A stretch of 64,000 bases of DNA from an uncultured Clostridia bacterium (GCA_937876205.1 CALEII010000014.1:20941-84940); one strand, 5' to 3'; positions 14,012-23,061 are shown, counted from the first letter of the stretch. A program made the numbers and translations. Notes: generated by a model not told the origin, from the sequence alone.

Positions 14012-16957
14012 ATGACATTTAACTTTAAGAAAAAATATGACTGTCCCGAAAGACAGGATCTTGAAAACTTTTCAGACCTGCTTTTTGAGTTATCATACAC
14101 AGTGCTCAGTCCTCTTGACTGCACTGCATACTATTCACTTGAGCCGCTGAGCTTTGAAGACCGTTTCAAGGGTGATAAATTCAAGGTTAACATCGGTGAC
14201 AAGTGGTGCAAAAATGTTTTTGACTGTGCCTGGTTCCATATTACCGGCAAAAAACCCGAAAATTGCGACACTGTCATAGTTGACTGCGGCGGTGAAGGTC
14301 TTGTATATGACCGTCTCGGCAATGAAATTCAGTCCATCACCTGCGTTTCATCTGACTCAGACAGAAGCCTCGGCGAGCCTATGAAGAGAATTGTTCCCGT
14401 AACTGATGCACTTCTTGACGGTGATTATTTTGATTTCTGGATTGACGGTGCCGCAAATGATCTTTTCGGCAACAGCAGAAGAGAATCACGCTTCCACGAG
14501 CTTTATGCCGCAAAGAAAAACAGCAACATCCGTGACCTGGCATACGATGTTCACGTACTTCTGAGTGTTGTTGACTTCGGTGAGGATGAAGAATTCAGGC
14601 AGGATGTAAAGGCTGCTCTGAACGCAATAAAATGTGACTATCTGACAGATGCAGAGGCTGCAGAGAAAAAGGCTGCTCTTGTTCCCGTTCTGTCACAGAA
14701 ATCAGAAGAAGACTTTACATACTATGCCGTCGGTCACGCTCATCTTGACCTTGCGTGGCTGTGGCCCATAAGAGAAAGCTACCGTAAAGGCGGCAGAACA
14801 TTCTCAACACAGATAATGAACACCGAGATGTATCCCGGCTATGTTTTCGGTGCTTCTCAGGCACAGCTTTACTCCTGGGTAAAGGATAAATATCCCAAGG
14901 TATATTCAAAGGTCAAGGACCTTGTTGCCCGTGGCAAATGGGATGTTCAGGGAGCAACGTGGGTTGAGCCGGACTCAAACCTTATCGGCCCCGAAAGCCT
15001 TGTGCGTCAGTTCTTCTACGGCAAGAAGTTCTACCGTGATGAATTCGGACTTGATATGAAGATTTTCTGGGTGCCTGACAGCTTCGGCTACTCAGCCTGT
15101 ATTCCTCAGGTAATGAAGCTTGCCGACGTTCCCTACTTCGTTACCCAGAAAATAAGCTGGAGCATCTATAACGACTTCCCCTATCATTCATTCTACTGGC
15201 AGGGTCTTGACGGTTCAAAGGTGCTTGCACATATGCTGCCTGAAAACACATACAACTCCCCCTGCTACGGCGGTCATATGAAGAAGGGCGAAAAGAGATA
15301 TATTGAAAGACCCATTTCAAACAAGGCAATGATGCTTTACGGTATCGGTGACGGTGGTGCAGGCCCCGGCTTTGAGCACATAGAAAGAGCCAAGAGATAC
15401 GAGAGTCTCCGTAGTATGCCTAAGGTAAAAATGGCAAAAGCCATGGACTTCTTCAATGATTTTGACGACGGCGTAACACCCTACCCCACCTTTGCAGGTG
15501 AGCTTTACCTTGAGAGACATCAGGGCACATACACAACAAGAAGTGACAACAAAAAATACAACAGAAAATGTGAGTTTGCACTGCGTAACTATGAAATGGT
15601 TGCGGCAAAGGCAAAGGACGCAGGTCTTGATGTTCCCGTTTCAAAGGCTGAGATAGAAGAAATGTGGAAAGAAGTGCTTCTTTATCAGTTTCACGATATT
15701 CTTCCCGGCTCATCAATCAACAGAGTTTATGAGGAATGTGTGCCCCGTTATAAGGATATGTTCAACAAGCTCACCCACGCAACACACGACCTTCTGAACA
15801 AGCTTTATAAGAAGAATTCGGCAGTCAACCTCAACTCCTTCTCATACGACACAAAAATCAAGCTTGGCAAGACCTGGTATGATGTTTCAGTTCCCGCATT
15901 CGGTGCTGCAGAAATCAAGGATAAGACCGAAAAGTTCAGCGCTGACTCAAATTATCACACAATTGAGAATGATAAAATCAGAGTTCAGTTCAAGGACGGC
16001 TATGTATCATCAATCTTTGACAAAGAGCTTGAGCGTGAATTTATCCCTGAGAATTCAAAGGGCTTTGTTTTCTCAATGTATGATGATTACGGCGACTGCT
16101 GGGATATGACAGACTGCAGAGCCGACTATATCAACACAAAGAAGGATGCCGTATGTATTGCATTTGAAACAGACACAGACGGTGCAATGGCAAGTGCAAA
16201 GGCAACATATAAAATCAAGAACACAGAAATCACTCAGACCTATTGGGTGCTTGACGGTGACAACACACTCTACGGCAAAATGGAAATTGAAATGAATGAC
16301 ACAGTTTCAATGCTCCGTATGGCTCTGCCCACAAATGTTGCAACAGATGAAGCATCGTTCAACATTCAGTTCGGTCACCTTCAGAGAAAAGTTACTGAAA
16401 ATGACTCCTGGGAGCTTGCTCAGTTTGAGGTATCGGGTCAGAAGTTCGTTGACCTTTCAGAAGATGCTATGGGTCTTTCATTTATCAATGATTCCAAATA
16501 CGGTTATCGCTGTAAGTTCGGCGTTATCGACCTTGACCTTATCCGTTCTCCTCAGGGCGGCCCCGGCAAAAATGTTGATCAGGGACATCACGAGGTCAAC
16601 TGGGCTGTTATGCCTCACGCCGGCAAAGTCGGCAAAGAGACTTACAAGAAAGCATACATTGTCAATAATCCTCTTGTAATCACAGAGGGCAACGGCGGCA
16701 ATGCAACAGGTACTGATTATAAATCAAGCAATGACAGCATCATTCTTGAAACAATCAAGGCTCCCGAAGACGGCAACGGACTTATTGCCCGTTTCTACAA
16801 CTGTTCAGAAACAGAACAGACTGCAGAAATCAGTATTGACGGCTACAAAATGGCTGAAACCGTCAATATTATGGAAGAAAAGCTCGGTGACAAGACTGAT
16901 TCTGTACTCACTCTCCACGGCTTTGAGCTTGTAAACATAAGATTTGTAAAAGAATAA
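14012..16957 (+). CDS. Alpha-mannosidase, glycoside hydrolase family 38
   Basis: 981 residues. After an N-terminal beta domain, the GH38 catalytic domain begins at about 240 with VGHAHLDLAWLWP (zinc ligands His and Asp). The nucleophile Asp is in IFWVPDSFGYS at about 350, and further zinc-site residues lie in LYQFHDILPGSS. The C-terminal half is the usual beta-sandwich mannosidase region. It hydrolyses alpha-mannosides of N-glycans or mannans. No signal peptide is present, so it acts in the cytoplasm on imported oligomannosides. The ATG at 14012 after AGGTGA is preferred to a GTG three codons upstream. The gene has its own promoter and terminator. A GH92 at 56 kb would complement it. Confidence 0.93.
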   Translation: MTFNFKKKYDCPERQDLENFSDLLFELSYTVLSPLDCTAYYSLEPLSFEDRFKGDKFKVNIGDKWCKNVFDCAWFHITGKKPENCDTVIVDCGGEGLVYDRLGNEIQSITCVSSDSDRSLGEPMKRIVPVTDALLDGDYFDFWIDGAANDLFGNSRRESRFHELYAAKKNSNIRDLAYDVHVLLSVVDFGEDEEFRQDVKAALNAIKCDYLTDAEAAEKKAALVPVLSQKSEEDFTYYAVGHAHLDLAWLWPIRESYRKGGRTFSTQIMNTEMYPGYVFGASQAQLYSWVKDKYPKVYSKVKDLVARGKWDVQGATWVEPDSNLIGPESLVRQFFYGKKFYRDEFGLDMKIFWVPDSFGYSACIPQVMKLADVPYFVTQKISWSIYNDFPYHSFYWQGLDGSKVLAHMLPENTYNSPCYGGHMKKGEKRYIERPISNKAMMLYGIGDGGAGPGFEHIERAKRYESLRSMPKVKMAKAMDFFNDFDDGVTPYPTFAGELYLERHQGTYTTRSDNKKYNRKCEFALRNYEMVAAKAKDAGLDVPVSKAEIEEMWKEVLLYQFHDILPGSSINRVYEECVPRYKDMFNKLTHATHDLLNKLYKKNSAVNLNSFSYDTKIKLGKTWYDVSVPAFGAAEIKDKTEKFSADSNYHTIENDKIRVQFKDGYVSSIFDKELEREFIPENSKGFVFSMYDDYGDCWDMTDCRADYINTKKDAVCIAFETDTDGAMASAKATYKIKNTEITQTYWVLDGDNTLYGKMEIEMNDTVSMLRMALPTNVATDEASFNIQFGHLQRKVTENDSWELAQFEVSGQKFVDLSEDAMGLSFINDSKYGYRCKFGVIDLDLIRSPQGGPGKNVDQGHHEVNWAVMPHAGKVGKETYKKAYIVNNPLVITEGNGGNATGTDYKSSNDSIILETIKAPEDGNGLIARFYNCSETEQTAEISIDGYKMAETVNIMEEKLGDKTDSVLTLHGFELVNIRFVKE

Positions 16958-16967
16958 TCGCACTTAT

Positions 16968-16998
16968 AACAACGGGGCTTCGGCTCCGTTGTTTTCCG
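16968..16998 (+). terminator. GH38 terminator
   Basis: AACAACGGGGC / GCTCCGTTGTT stem with TTCG loop (16968-16993), then TTCC. Confidence 0.75.
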
Positions 16999-17058
16999 TT
17001 TATAGGATGTCGGTTTTTATCCTATAATTTATTTGGAAAAAATTTTTTTCACTTTTTT

Positions 17059-17098
17059 TGTAACCTTTTTGTTTTTTTGCTTAGTTTATTTGTGAAAG
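17059..17098 (+). promoter_or_regulatory. Candidate ECF-type promoter of the sigma operon
   Basis: TGTAACCTTTTT at 17059 followed by a T-rich spacer, CTTAG and TGTGAAAG. The same order of elements (TGTAACTTTTT, CTTAA, GATGAAAG) occurs at 20554 upstream of the secreted Ig-repeat protein. TGTAAC-type -35 boxes are typical of ECF sigma factors. Confidence 0.45.
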
Positions 17099-17173
17099 GT
17101 ATGTTATATTGATATTAAACAAAAACGATTCAGACACTGTATTTTTTCTCTGAAAAACGGGGTGGCAGACAAA

Positions 17174-17881
17174 ATGAACAGCGAAAAAATTCTGAGAGCA
17201 ATTACGGATATTGATGAGGATTTTATCATAAAAGCTGCTGATGATGAATATGTGAAAAATATATTCAGACAGCTGCGGAAAAAACCGCCCGTCAGGGTAA
17301 ATATGAGAAAAATGATTTTTGCGGCAATTATTATTGTTCTTATCATTATCATTTCTGTTTTTACGGCATTAAGTCTGCTTTTCAATATAAATGAAAATAT
17401 GTATGATTATAATCCGGACAGCAAATCTCTTGTTATTGATATAAATGAAATTGACAGAACTGCCGATTCATATTCTCTGAAAGACAATTTTATTGCAGAA
17501 AGCCTTGAGGCAAACGGGTTGTCTCAGGTGACTATTCCATCTGCATTTCTTGAAGAAGAATGGAGACTGAGTGAGATTGAATATTCATTTTGTCCAAGCT
17601 ATACGGTTGCAAGACTTGAATTTGAGAAAAAAACAGAAGACGGCAAAAAAATAATTGCTTATGTTACTGTAAGCCGATATAATGACGAAGCTCACGTCAA
17701 TGGCGGTCATATCAACTATCCCGAAAGAGGAACAATGCTCAGAGTAAACGGAATGGATGTTTTTGTTTTTGATTTAAAAAGACAACCCTATGCAAAATAT
17801 TTTGATAATATGACAGTGTATTCATTAGGCGGTGATGTCAGCTATGATGAACTGCTTGAAATTGCAAAAACCATATGCTGA
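17174..17881 (+). CDS. Anti-sigma-like single-pass membrane protein (short paralogue)
   Basis: 235 residues. The cytoplasmic N-terminus carries EKILRAITDIDEDFIIKAADD, in line with the acidic ITDIDxxFI motif of clostridial ECF-linked membrane proteins. One hydrophobic helix follows (about 48-70), then an extracellular domain. It is clearly homologous to the protein two genes downstream: same N-terminal motif, matching IPSxxLEExW and VNGMDVFVF/VNGLSVCVF strands, and a matching YxELLEIAKTI end. The ATG at 17174 aligns with the paralogue's start and is 9 bases after GGGGTGG. It probably sequesters the sigma factor; no HxxxCxxC zinc motif was seen. The neighbouring sigma factor supports this. Confidence 0.7.
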   Translation: MNSEKILRAITDIDEDFIIKAADDEYVKNIFRQLRKKPPVRVNMRKMIFAAIIIVLIIIISVFTALSLLFNINENMYDYNPDSKSLVIDINEIDRTADSYSLKDNFIAESLEANGLSQVTIPSAFLEEEWRLSEIEYSFCPSYTVARLEFEKKTEDGKKIIAYVTVSRYNDEAHVNGGHINYPERGTMLRVNGMDVFVFDLKRQPYAKYFDNMTVYSLGGDVSYDELLEIAKTIC

Positions 17882-17903
17882 TACAATTACGGAGGTGCAA
17901 ATT

Positions 17904-18467
17904 ATGATACTTGAAGACAACAAAATCATCGAACTGTTTTTTCAGCGTAAGAACCGTGCAATAACGGCAATTTCAGAAAAATACGGAAAGCTGTGCTTTA
18001 AGGTGGCGTACAACATCCTTAATAATCACGAGGATTCTGACGAATGCGTCAACGATGCATATCTCGGAGCGTGGAACACTATTCCGCCAAAGGAGCCAAA
18101 CCCGCTGAAAGCTTATATTCTGAGGCTTACACGCAATCAGGCTCTTAACCGCTATGATTATAACAGTGCGAAGAAGCGTGCAGGCAATTTTGCGCTTTGC
18201 ATTGACGAAATCGGCTACTGCATATCTGACAGCGAAGACCCTGCAGAGGTTTTTGAAACAAAACAGCTGACAGAATACATAAATGAATATATTTCATCAC
18301 TGAACGAAGCTGACAGACTTCTGTTTGTGCGCCGTTTCTGGTATGCAGAGCCTTATGAGGAGCTGTCCGTACTCACGGGAGTAAAGGTCAGCACATTAAA
18401 GGTCAAAATAATGCGTATGCGTGACGGACTGAAGAATTTCCTTGTTGAGAAAACACAGGAGGTATAA
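17904..18467 (+). CDS. RNA polymerase sigma factor, ECF (sigma-70 family)
   Basis: 187 residues. Region 2 is recognisable from KLCFKVAYNILNNHEDSDECVNDAYLGAWNTIPP, and region 4 from EYISSLNEADRLLFVRRFWYAEPYEELSVLTGVKVSTLKVKIMRMRDGLKNFL. The short RLTRNQALNRYDYNSAKKR segment is the end of the region 2 block. The ATG at 17904 follows GGAGGTG. It sits between two homologous membrane proteins, the usual context for a membrane-held ECF sigma. The stop overlaps the ribosome site of the downstream gene. Probable targets include its own operon and the 20704 surface protein (see the shared promoter-like element). Confidence 0.92.
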   Translation: MILEDNKIIELFFQRKNRAITAISEKYGKLCFKVAYNILNNHEDSDECVNDAYLGAWNTIPPKEPNPLKAYILRLTRNQALNRYDYNSAKKRAGNFALCIDEIGYCISDSEDPAEVFETKQLTEYINEYISSLNEADRLLFVRRFWYAEPYEELSVLTGVKVSTLKVKIMRMRDGLKNFLVEKTQEV

Positions 18468-18471
18468 CGCA

Positions 18472-19677
18472 ATGAACGGCGAAAAAATTCTGAAAGCGAT
18501 GACGGATATTGATGATGCGTTTATAACCGATGCCGCTGACGATACGCATATAAAAACAGTTTTTGCGGCTTTACCTTATGAAGAAAAGCACACAGACGGT
18601 GAAACAAGAAAAAGACGAAACGTCAAATATATTCTTATAGCAGCAATAATATGCGCTCTTCTGATAGCTGTTGCGGCAATTACTATTTCAGGTGATTTCT
18701 TTAACTTTAATTTTCCGCGGAATGTTCTTGATGTCAATGGTAATGAAGCAATAGTTGACCTTGTAACCGAACAGGGCAGTGCCGAGACTTACAGTAATGA
18801 AATGCATCCTGTTGTAAAAAAGTTCAGGGAGCTTGGTGTTGACAAAGTGGCGTTGCCTTCCGTAGTGCTTGAAGACTGGACAATGACCAAAGATGTAACC
18901 GCTTTGAATAACGGTGATACAAACCCCGAGCTTCTTGTCGGTGGTTCTTGCTCATTTGAGAAAAATTCAATGAGTGTGTTTATTGAAATTATTAAATATA
19001 GGGATATTGATTATGTTCCCTTTTCTCAGATAACAAGAGTTGAAAACGGTGAAATGATCGTTGTTAACGGGCTGTCGGTGTGTGTTTTTTATCGAGGCTC
19101 CGGTTCCTGTACGGTTGAATATATTGACGGTACAACATTGCATACACTGCACTTTTCTTTTTGTACATATGAAGAAGTCGTTGAAATAGCAAGGACAATC
19201 GGTGCTCCCGTCAGTATATCTGATACGGATGATGAAGACGGAAATGGCATTGCTCATTCTCCTGAAGATGAAAGTACGGTTATCAATATTGTAAAGCGGC
19301 AGTATGAATGTCTGAAGGACAACGATGTATGGGGAATGACGGACCTGCTAAGTAAAGATCTGCTTCTTGATATAGACTATGATGTCCGTGGATATATTGA
19401 CGATGCATATGAAACTGTGGTGCATTTTTACGGGGAAACTGCAGTTTGGGAATTGCATAATATGAGTGTAGAATGGTATGATGCAAGACAGATAGTGTTT
19501 ACCCGTGAGGAATACACAAAGGATGAAAATGAAGTTGCCGGCTTTCAGGCTCCTCTTATAACAGATGTGTGCGAAGTGATGTATGATATTCATATTACAA
19601 CAGATAATGGGGAATTCACAGAAGAACAGTTAGGTACGGTGCTTGTCAAGGAAAACGGTGAGTGGAAAATCTGGTAG
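18472..19677 (+). CDS. Anti-sigma-like membrane protein with extra NTF2-like domain (long paralogue)
   Basis: 401 residues. The N-terminus, EKILKAMTDIDDAFITDAADD, mirrors the upstream paralogue, with a hydrophobic helix at about 50-70 and a homologous external domain to about 245 (VVEIARTIG). A linker rich in D/E follows. A C-terminal domain of about 130 residues (VINIVKRQYECLKDNDVWGMTDLLS ... LGTVLVKENGEWKIW) has the pattern of an NTF2/SnoaL-like fold. The ATG at 18472 uses the AGGAGG inside the sigma stop region. The anti-sigma role is inferred from context. The added domain may bind a ligand outside the cell. Confidence 0.7.
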   Translation: MNGEKILKAMTDIDDAFITDAADDTHIKTVFAALPYEEKHTDGETRKRRNVKYILIAAIICALLIAVAAITISGDFFNFNFPRNVLDVNGNEAIVDLVTEQGSAETYSNEMHPVVKKFRELGVDKVALPSVVLEDWTMTKDVTALNNGDTNPELLVGGSCSFEKNSMSVFIEIIKYRDIDYVPFSQITRVENGEMIVVNGLSVCVFYRGSGSCTVEYIDGTTLHTLHFSFCTYEEVVEIARTIGAPVSISDTDDEDGNGIAHSPEDESTVINIVKRQYECLKDNDVWGMTDLLSKDLLLDIDYDVRGYIDDAYETVVHFYGETAVWELHNMSVEWYDARQIVFTREEYTKDENEVAGFQAPLITDVCEVMYDIHITTDNGEFTEEQLGTVLVKENGEWKIW

Positions 19678-19706
19678 CATAATCATTTTATCATCATAAC
19701 TGACTG

Positions 19707-19735
19707 TTGATTTTACAGAAAAAATGGTATATACT
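19707..19735 (+). promoter_or_regulatory. Promoter of the MNT/HEPN pair
   Basis: TTGATT (19707-19712), 17 bp, TATACT (19730-19735). Confidence 0.55.
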
Positions 19736-19759
19736 ACAAATGAAAGAAGGTGAGCTGAT

Positions 19760-20101
19760 ATGTGCACAAAAAATCAACTTGATATTATAACATCTACAGT
19801 TGCACTAAATGCAAAAAAGATTTTAAATGAAAAACTTGTTTCTGTTATACTTTACGGTTCTTATGCCCGTGGAGATTTTGATACTGAGTCTGATATTGAT
19901 ATAATGATAATTGCAGACATTCCCTGCGAGGAATGTTGGAATTATAATGTTCAGCTCATCAATGAAATCGCTGAATTTGAGATTCAGAATGATATTGTTA
20001 TATCAACACATATCGTTCAGGCAGATAATTTTAATCAATATAAAAATACATTACCCTTTTACAGAAATGTAACAAAGGAGGGCATAAAAATTGCAGTTTG
20101 A
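19760..20101 (+). CDS. MNT-type nucleotidyltransferase antitoxin
   Basis: 113 residues, a minimal nucleotidyltransferase domain. The catalytic motif is LYGSYARGDFDTESDIDIMI (GS-x10-DxD), with a third acidic residue in FEIQNDIVIS. Family knowledge: stand-alone MNT proteins paired with HEPN proteins neutralise the HEPN partner, in studied cases by adding AMP to a Tyr. The next gene is a HEPN protein overlapping by 11 bases, so this is a two-gene toxin-antitoxin unit with its own promoter and terminator. Confidence 0.87.
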   Translation: MCTKNQLDIITSTVALNAKKILNEKLVSVILYGSYARGDFDTESDIDIMIIADIPCEECWNYNVQLINEIAEFEIQNDIVISTHIVQADNFNQYKNTLPFYRNVTKEGIKIAV

Positions 20102-20495
20102 ACAGAATAAAGCATTATCAAAAGCAAGACTCAGCAATGCAAAAGAATGCTTATCTGATGCAAAGCTTCTTGCAGACAATGGCAGTTATAAAGCATTGGC
20201 AAACCGTTCATATTATGCTATTTTTCACGCTATGAGAGCAGTACTTGCCCTTGATGGTTTTGACAGCAAAAAGCATTCGGGAATTATTGCTGAATTTCAA
20301 AGATTGTATATCAAAACCGGTGTATTCGATAAGGAATTATCTGTGATTATTAAAATGCTTTTTCAAGCGAGAGCCAACAGTGATTATGATGATTTCTGCG
20401 TGATTTCAAAAGAAGATACAATTGCTCAATTCCACGATGCTGAAAAATTTGTTTCTGTGATTGACGAATACCTTAATAAAGAATATAAAAAATAG
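20091..20495 (+). CDS. HEPN domain toxin-like protein
   Basis: 134 residues, alpha-helical, with the HEPN core ANRSYYAIFHAMRAVLALDGF at about 38-58 and KKHSGIIAEFQRLYI. RSYYAIFH fits the R-x(4-6)-H RNase motif of HEPN proteins. The TTG at 20091 is chosen because AAAGGAGG lies 8 bases upstream and no ATG fits. The reading frame overlaps the MNT gene by 11 bases. The likely role is an RNase toxin controlled by the MNT partner. A non-toxic nucleotide-binding role cannot be excluded for this YYAxFH subclass. Confidence 0.82.
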   Translation: MQFEQNKALSKARLSNAKECLSDAKLLADNGSYKALANRSYYAIFHAMRAVLALDGFDSKKHSGIIAEFQRLYIKTGVFDKELSVIIKMLFQARANSDYDDFCVISKEDTIAQFHDAEKFVSVIDEYLNKEYKK

Positions 20496-20516
20496 AATTT
20501 AATGTCATTTAAAACA

Positions 20517-20547
20517 AAAAATCTTCCTCTGCGGAAGATTTTTTTGT
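20517..20547 (+). terminator. Terminator of the MNT/HEPN pair
   Basis: AAAAATCTTCC (20517-20527), TCTGC loop, GGAAGATTTTT (20533-20543), T-run. Confidence 0.85.
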
Positions 20548-20553
20548 TTTTTA

Positions 20554-20594
20554 TGTAACTTTTTCCGTTGTTTCCTTAAATATATAGATGAAAG
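20554..20594 (+). promoter_or_regulatory. Candidate ECF-type promoter of the Ig-repeat protein
   Basis: TGTAACTTTTT at 20554, then CCTTAAATATATAGATGAAAG. It matches the element at 17059 in order and spacing, which suggests control by the adjacent ECF sigma factor. Confidence 0.45.
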
Positions 20595-20703
20595 CATTTT
20601 TATTTAAAGAGGTGAGTCCGATGGTTTGATAACTTCATATTCACGAAAACCAAATAAGAAAAAAACCGACGGACAGTCGGCAATCCAAAAAGGAGAAAAA
20701 ACT

Positions 20704-22947
20704 ATGCGTAAAATAAAAAAATCATTGGCTGTTATTTTATCAGCCCTTATGCTGGCATCCTTTATGCCACTCTTTGCCTCAGCAGCAACAATCACACTTA
20801 ATGCTAATAATGTTATTATTCTTGAGGCTCCCAAAATTACATACGGCGAGCAGGTAGAAGTAAATAAAATCACCGTTGATTACGGTGTAGCTCCGAAAGA
20901 CCTTACAGTTACAGGCGGTAAGCTCGGTTATGTAGCGTCAGAGGGTGCAACACCCGTTGAAGTTCCCGGAACGTTCAGCGGCTCATCATCAATCAAACTT
21001 TCTGTAGGTGACGATGTCGGAATAAGACTTAAATTCACACCCACAGATACAACAACATACAGCTCACCTACTATTTCAAAGACAAATACAATGGCGGACG
21101 GCGTTGTATGGCCCACTGCTAAGGTTATCGGTCAGTCTGTTACTCTTGTTGAGGCACCCACACCTGCAGCAACAACAATCGGTCTCGGTAATAACCTTAC
21201 TTCTGCCGCAAGACTTTCAGGCGGTAAGGTAACAGATGCTGACGGTAACGAAGTTTCAGGTACATGGAGCTATGTAAATAACCGTATCATGGATACTGAA
21301 GGCACTTTTGAAGAAGAAATTCAGTGGAAAAAGACAGGTTATGAAACTCTCAAATCAAAGATTACAATCACTGTCAAGATGTTCAAAACATCACTTGCAG
21401 AAGCCCCCACAATGTCAGCAATTTCAGTTAATTCTTTATATGGTAACAGTTCAGTTACAGGCGGCAAGATTCTTGATGATGAAAATAACGAAGTTACAGG
21501 CGGTACATGGAAAGTAACATATCCCGAGGGCTTTGCTGCAAATTCATATGCATATTCAGACCTTGATGTTACTCTCACATGGACAAAGACAGGTTATGAA
21601 ACAATCACAACCACAGCAACAATCCCCGTAAATCAGACAGATGCAAACTTCAACTTTGTTTCAGGTGCATACATCAAAGAAACAACAGTTGAATATGCTC
21701 CCGATAAGAAAATTTCAGATGTTGTAACTCTTGTTCCCGGTGTCATCACAGACAAAAACGGCAATGAAGTAAAGGGTACATATGAAATTTACAGAGACTC
21801 AGGCTGTACAGCAACAGATATGTCTATGGGCTCAAACAAAGTGGTTTATATTAAATTTACTGCTGATGACACATCACTCGGCTCATACCTTTTCTATGAC
21901 AGACTTACAGTAACAAAAGCATCCTTTGAAATCACAGAAGACTTTGAAATCGTTCTCAACTACGGTGCAAATTACCGTATGCCTTTAGAGGCAAAAGACC
22001 TTACTTTCAGTAATCTTTCAGTTACTCCTGCAAATGATTACACAAATATTTATACTATTTACTGGTCACTTGACGAATTCGACCCCAAGACTGCAGACTA
22101 CGGCTCAGTAACATATGTTAATGCAACAATTACACCTGAATTCCCGTCGATGTATAACACTCTTACAAATGTTAAAATTCCCGTCAGAATTCAGAATTAT
22201 CAGATTGCAAATGTATTTGCAATTGCAGGCTCAGAGCTTGGTGCGTATATCACTTCAGGCGAAGGCATTGAAGATGCTGACGAAGGTATTATTACATACA
22301 CAGTTAACTTCACAAATGCAAGACTCAAGGGTGAAGTAAAGGTTTCTGCAACAGACGGCACAGACACGTTCGATGTTGCAACAGTAACACCCGATGAAAC
22401 AGGCAAGTTCTATGTTCTTGATAAGTGGCAGGCTCCTGCAGACGGTGACTATATGTTCACATATACTTATATCCCCTCAGAGGATGACACAGCTACATTC
22501 ACAGATGAGAAATATCTCTCTGTCAATGCATTAAAAGCAGTTACCGTTGATATGAAGGAGTTCAGAACAATCACCGTCAAAGTAGGCTCTGATGTTGTCA
22601 CTCAGCAGGTCAGAGAAGGCAAAGCATTCTCGATTGAATGGGCTGACCTCACAGATACAGACCCCGCTGTATTTGACCACTGGGTAATCACAGATGCAAA
22701 CGGTAAGGAATGCACTGCACAAAACAGAACCGGTGGAGACTTTGATGTAACAGACAAAACAGTCAACATTATGGTCGGTGCAACAGACCTGACATTTACA
22801 GCTGTTTCTGCATCAGGTGATGCTGATATTGATAACGCTGCCGGCGGTACTCTCGGCTCACTTATGTCATTCTGGCAGAAGCTTATTGACTTCATCGTTG
22901 AAATCTACACAACAATCATTGATTTCTTCGTTCCCGCAGTTGCATAA
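20704..22947 (+). CDS. Secreted multi-repeat Ig-like surface protein with amphipathic C-terminal helix
   Basis: 747 residues. A Sec signal peptide (MRKIKKSLAVILSALMLASF, cleavage after FASAA) is followed by four or so tandem beta-sandwich repeats of about 80-100 residues with the recurring pattern GGKxxDxxGNEVxGTW and KTGYET. The C-terminal half is beta-rich. The last 28 residues form a strongly amphipathic helix (about LMSFWQKLIDFIVEIYTTII, then DFFV) similar to the C-terminus of the 49646 protein and to the 27707 peptide. There is no LPXTG and no S-layer domain. The ATG at 20704 after AAAAGGAG gives the signal peptide. It is probably under the ECF sigma encoded upstream. Function unknown; adhesion or wall association is possible. 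Confidence 0.75.
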   Translation: MRKIKKSLAVILSALMLASFMPLFASAATITLNANNVIILEAPKITYGEQVEVNKITVDYGVAPKDLTVTGGKLGYVASEGATPVEVPGTFSGSSSIKLSVGDDVGIRLKFTPTDTTTYSSPTISKTNTMADGVVWPTAKVIGQSVTLVEAPTPAATTIGLGNNLTSAARLSGGKVTDADGNEVSGTWSYVNNRIMDTEGTFEEEIQWKKTGYETLKSKITITVKMFKTSLAEAPTMSAISVNSLYGNSSVTGGKILDDENNEVTGGTWKVTYPEGFAANSYAYSDLDVTLTWTKTGYETITTTATIPVNQTDANFNFVSGAYIKETTVEYAPDKKISDVVTLVPGVITDKNGNEVKGTYEIYRDSGCTATDMSMGSNKVVYIKFTADDTSLGSYLFYDRLTVTKASFEITEDFEIVLNYGANYRMPLEAKDLTFSNLSVTPANDYTNIYTIYWSLDEFDPKTADYGSVTYVNATITPEFPSMYNTLTNVKIPVRIQNYQIANVFAIAGSELGAYITSGEGIEDADEGIITYTVNFTNARLKGEVKVSATDGTDTFDVATVTPDETGKFYVLDKWQAPADGDYMFTYTYIPSEDDTATFTDEKYLSVNALKAVTVDMKEFRTITVKVGSDVVTQQVREGKAFSIEWADLTDTDPAVFDHWVITDANGKECTAQNRTGGDFDVTDKTVNIMVGATDLTFTAVSASGDADIDNAAGGTLGSLMSFWQKLIDFIVEIYTTIIDFFVPAVA

Positions 22948-22990
22948 ATCAGATATCTTCTTATAAGTTCATTTTCATAATTGCACACCA

Positions 22991-23061
22991 AAAAAACTCC
23001 GCACAAGTTTTTCTCCCCCATTCGGTAAGCAGCCCCTGCAAGCCGTTTGGGGAGTTTTTTT
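22991..23061 (+). terminator. Terminator of the Ig-repeat gene
   Basis: AAAAAACTCC (22991-23000) can pair with GGAGTTTTTT (23051-23060). An inner CTCCCC (23013-23018) can instead pair with GGGGAG (23049-23054). A T-run follows. Confidence 0.6.

Noticed and set aside
20626..20703. N-terminal extension of the Ig-repeat protein from a TTG
   Set aside because: It would bury the signal peptide behind 26 polar residues; the ATG at 20704 has the better ribosome site.
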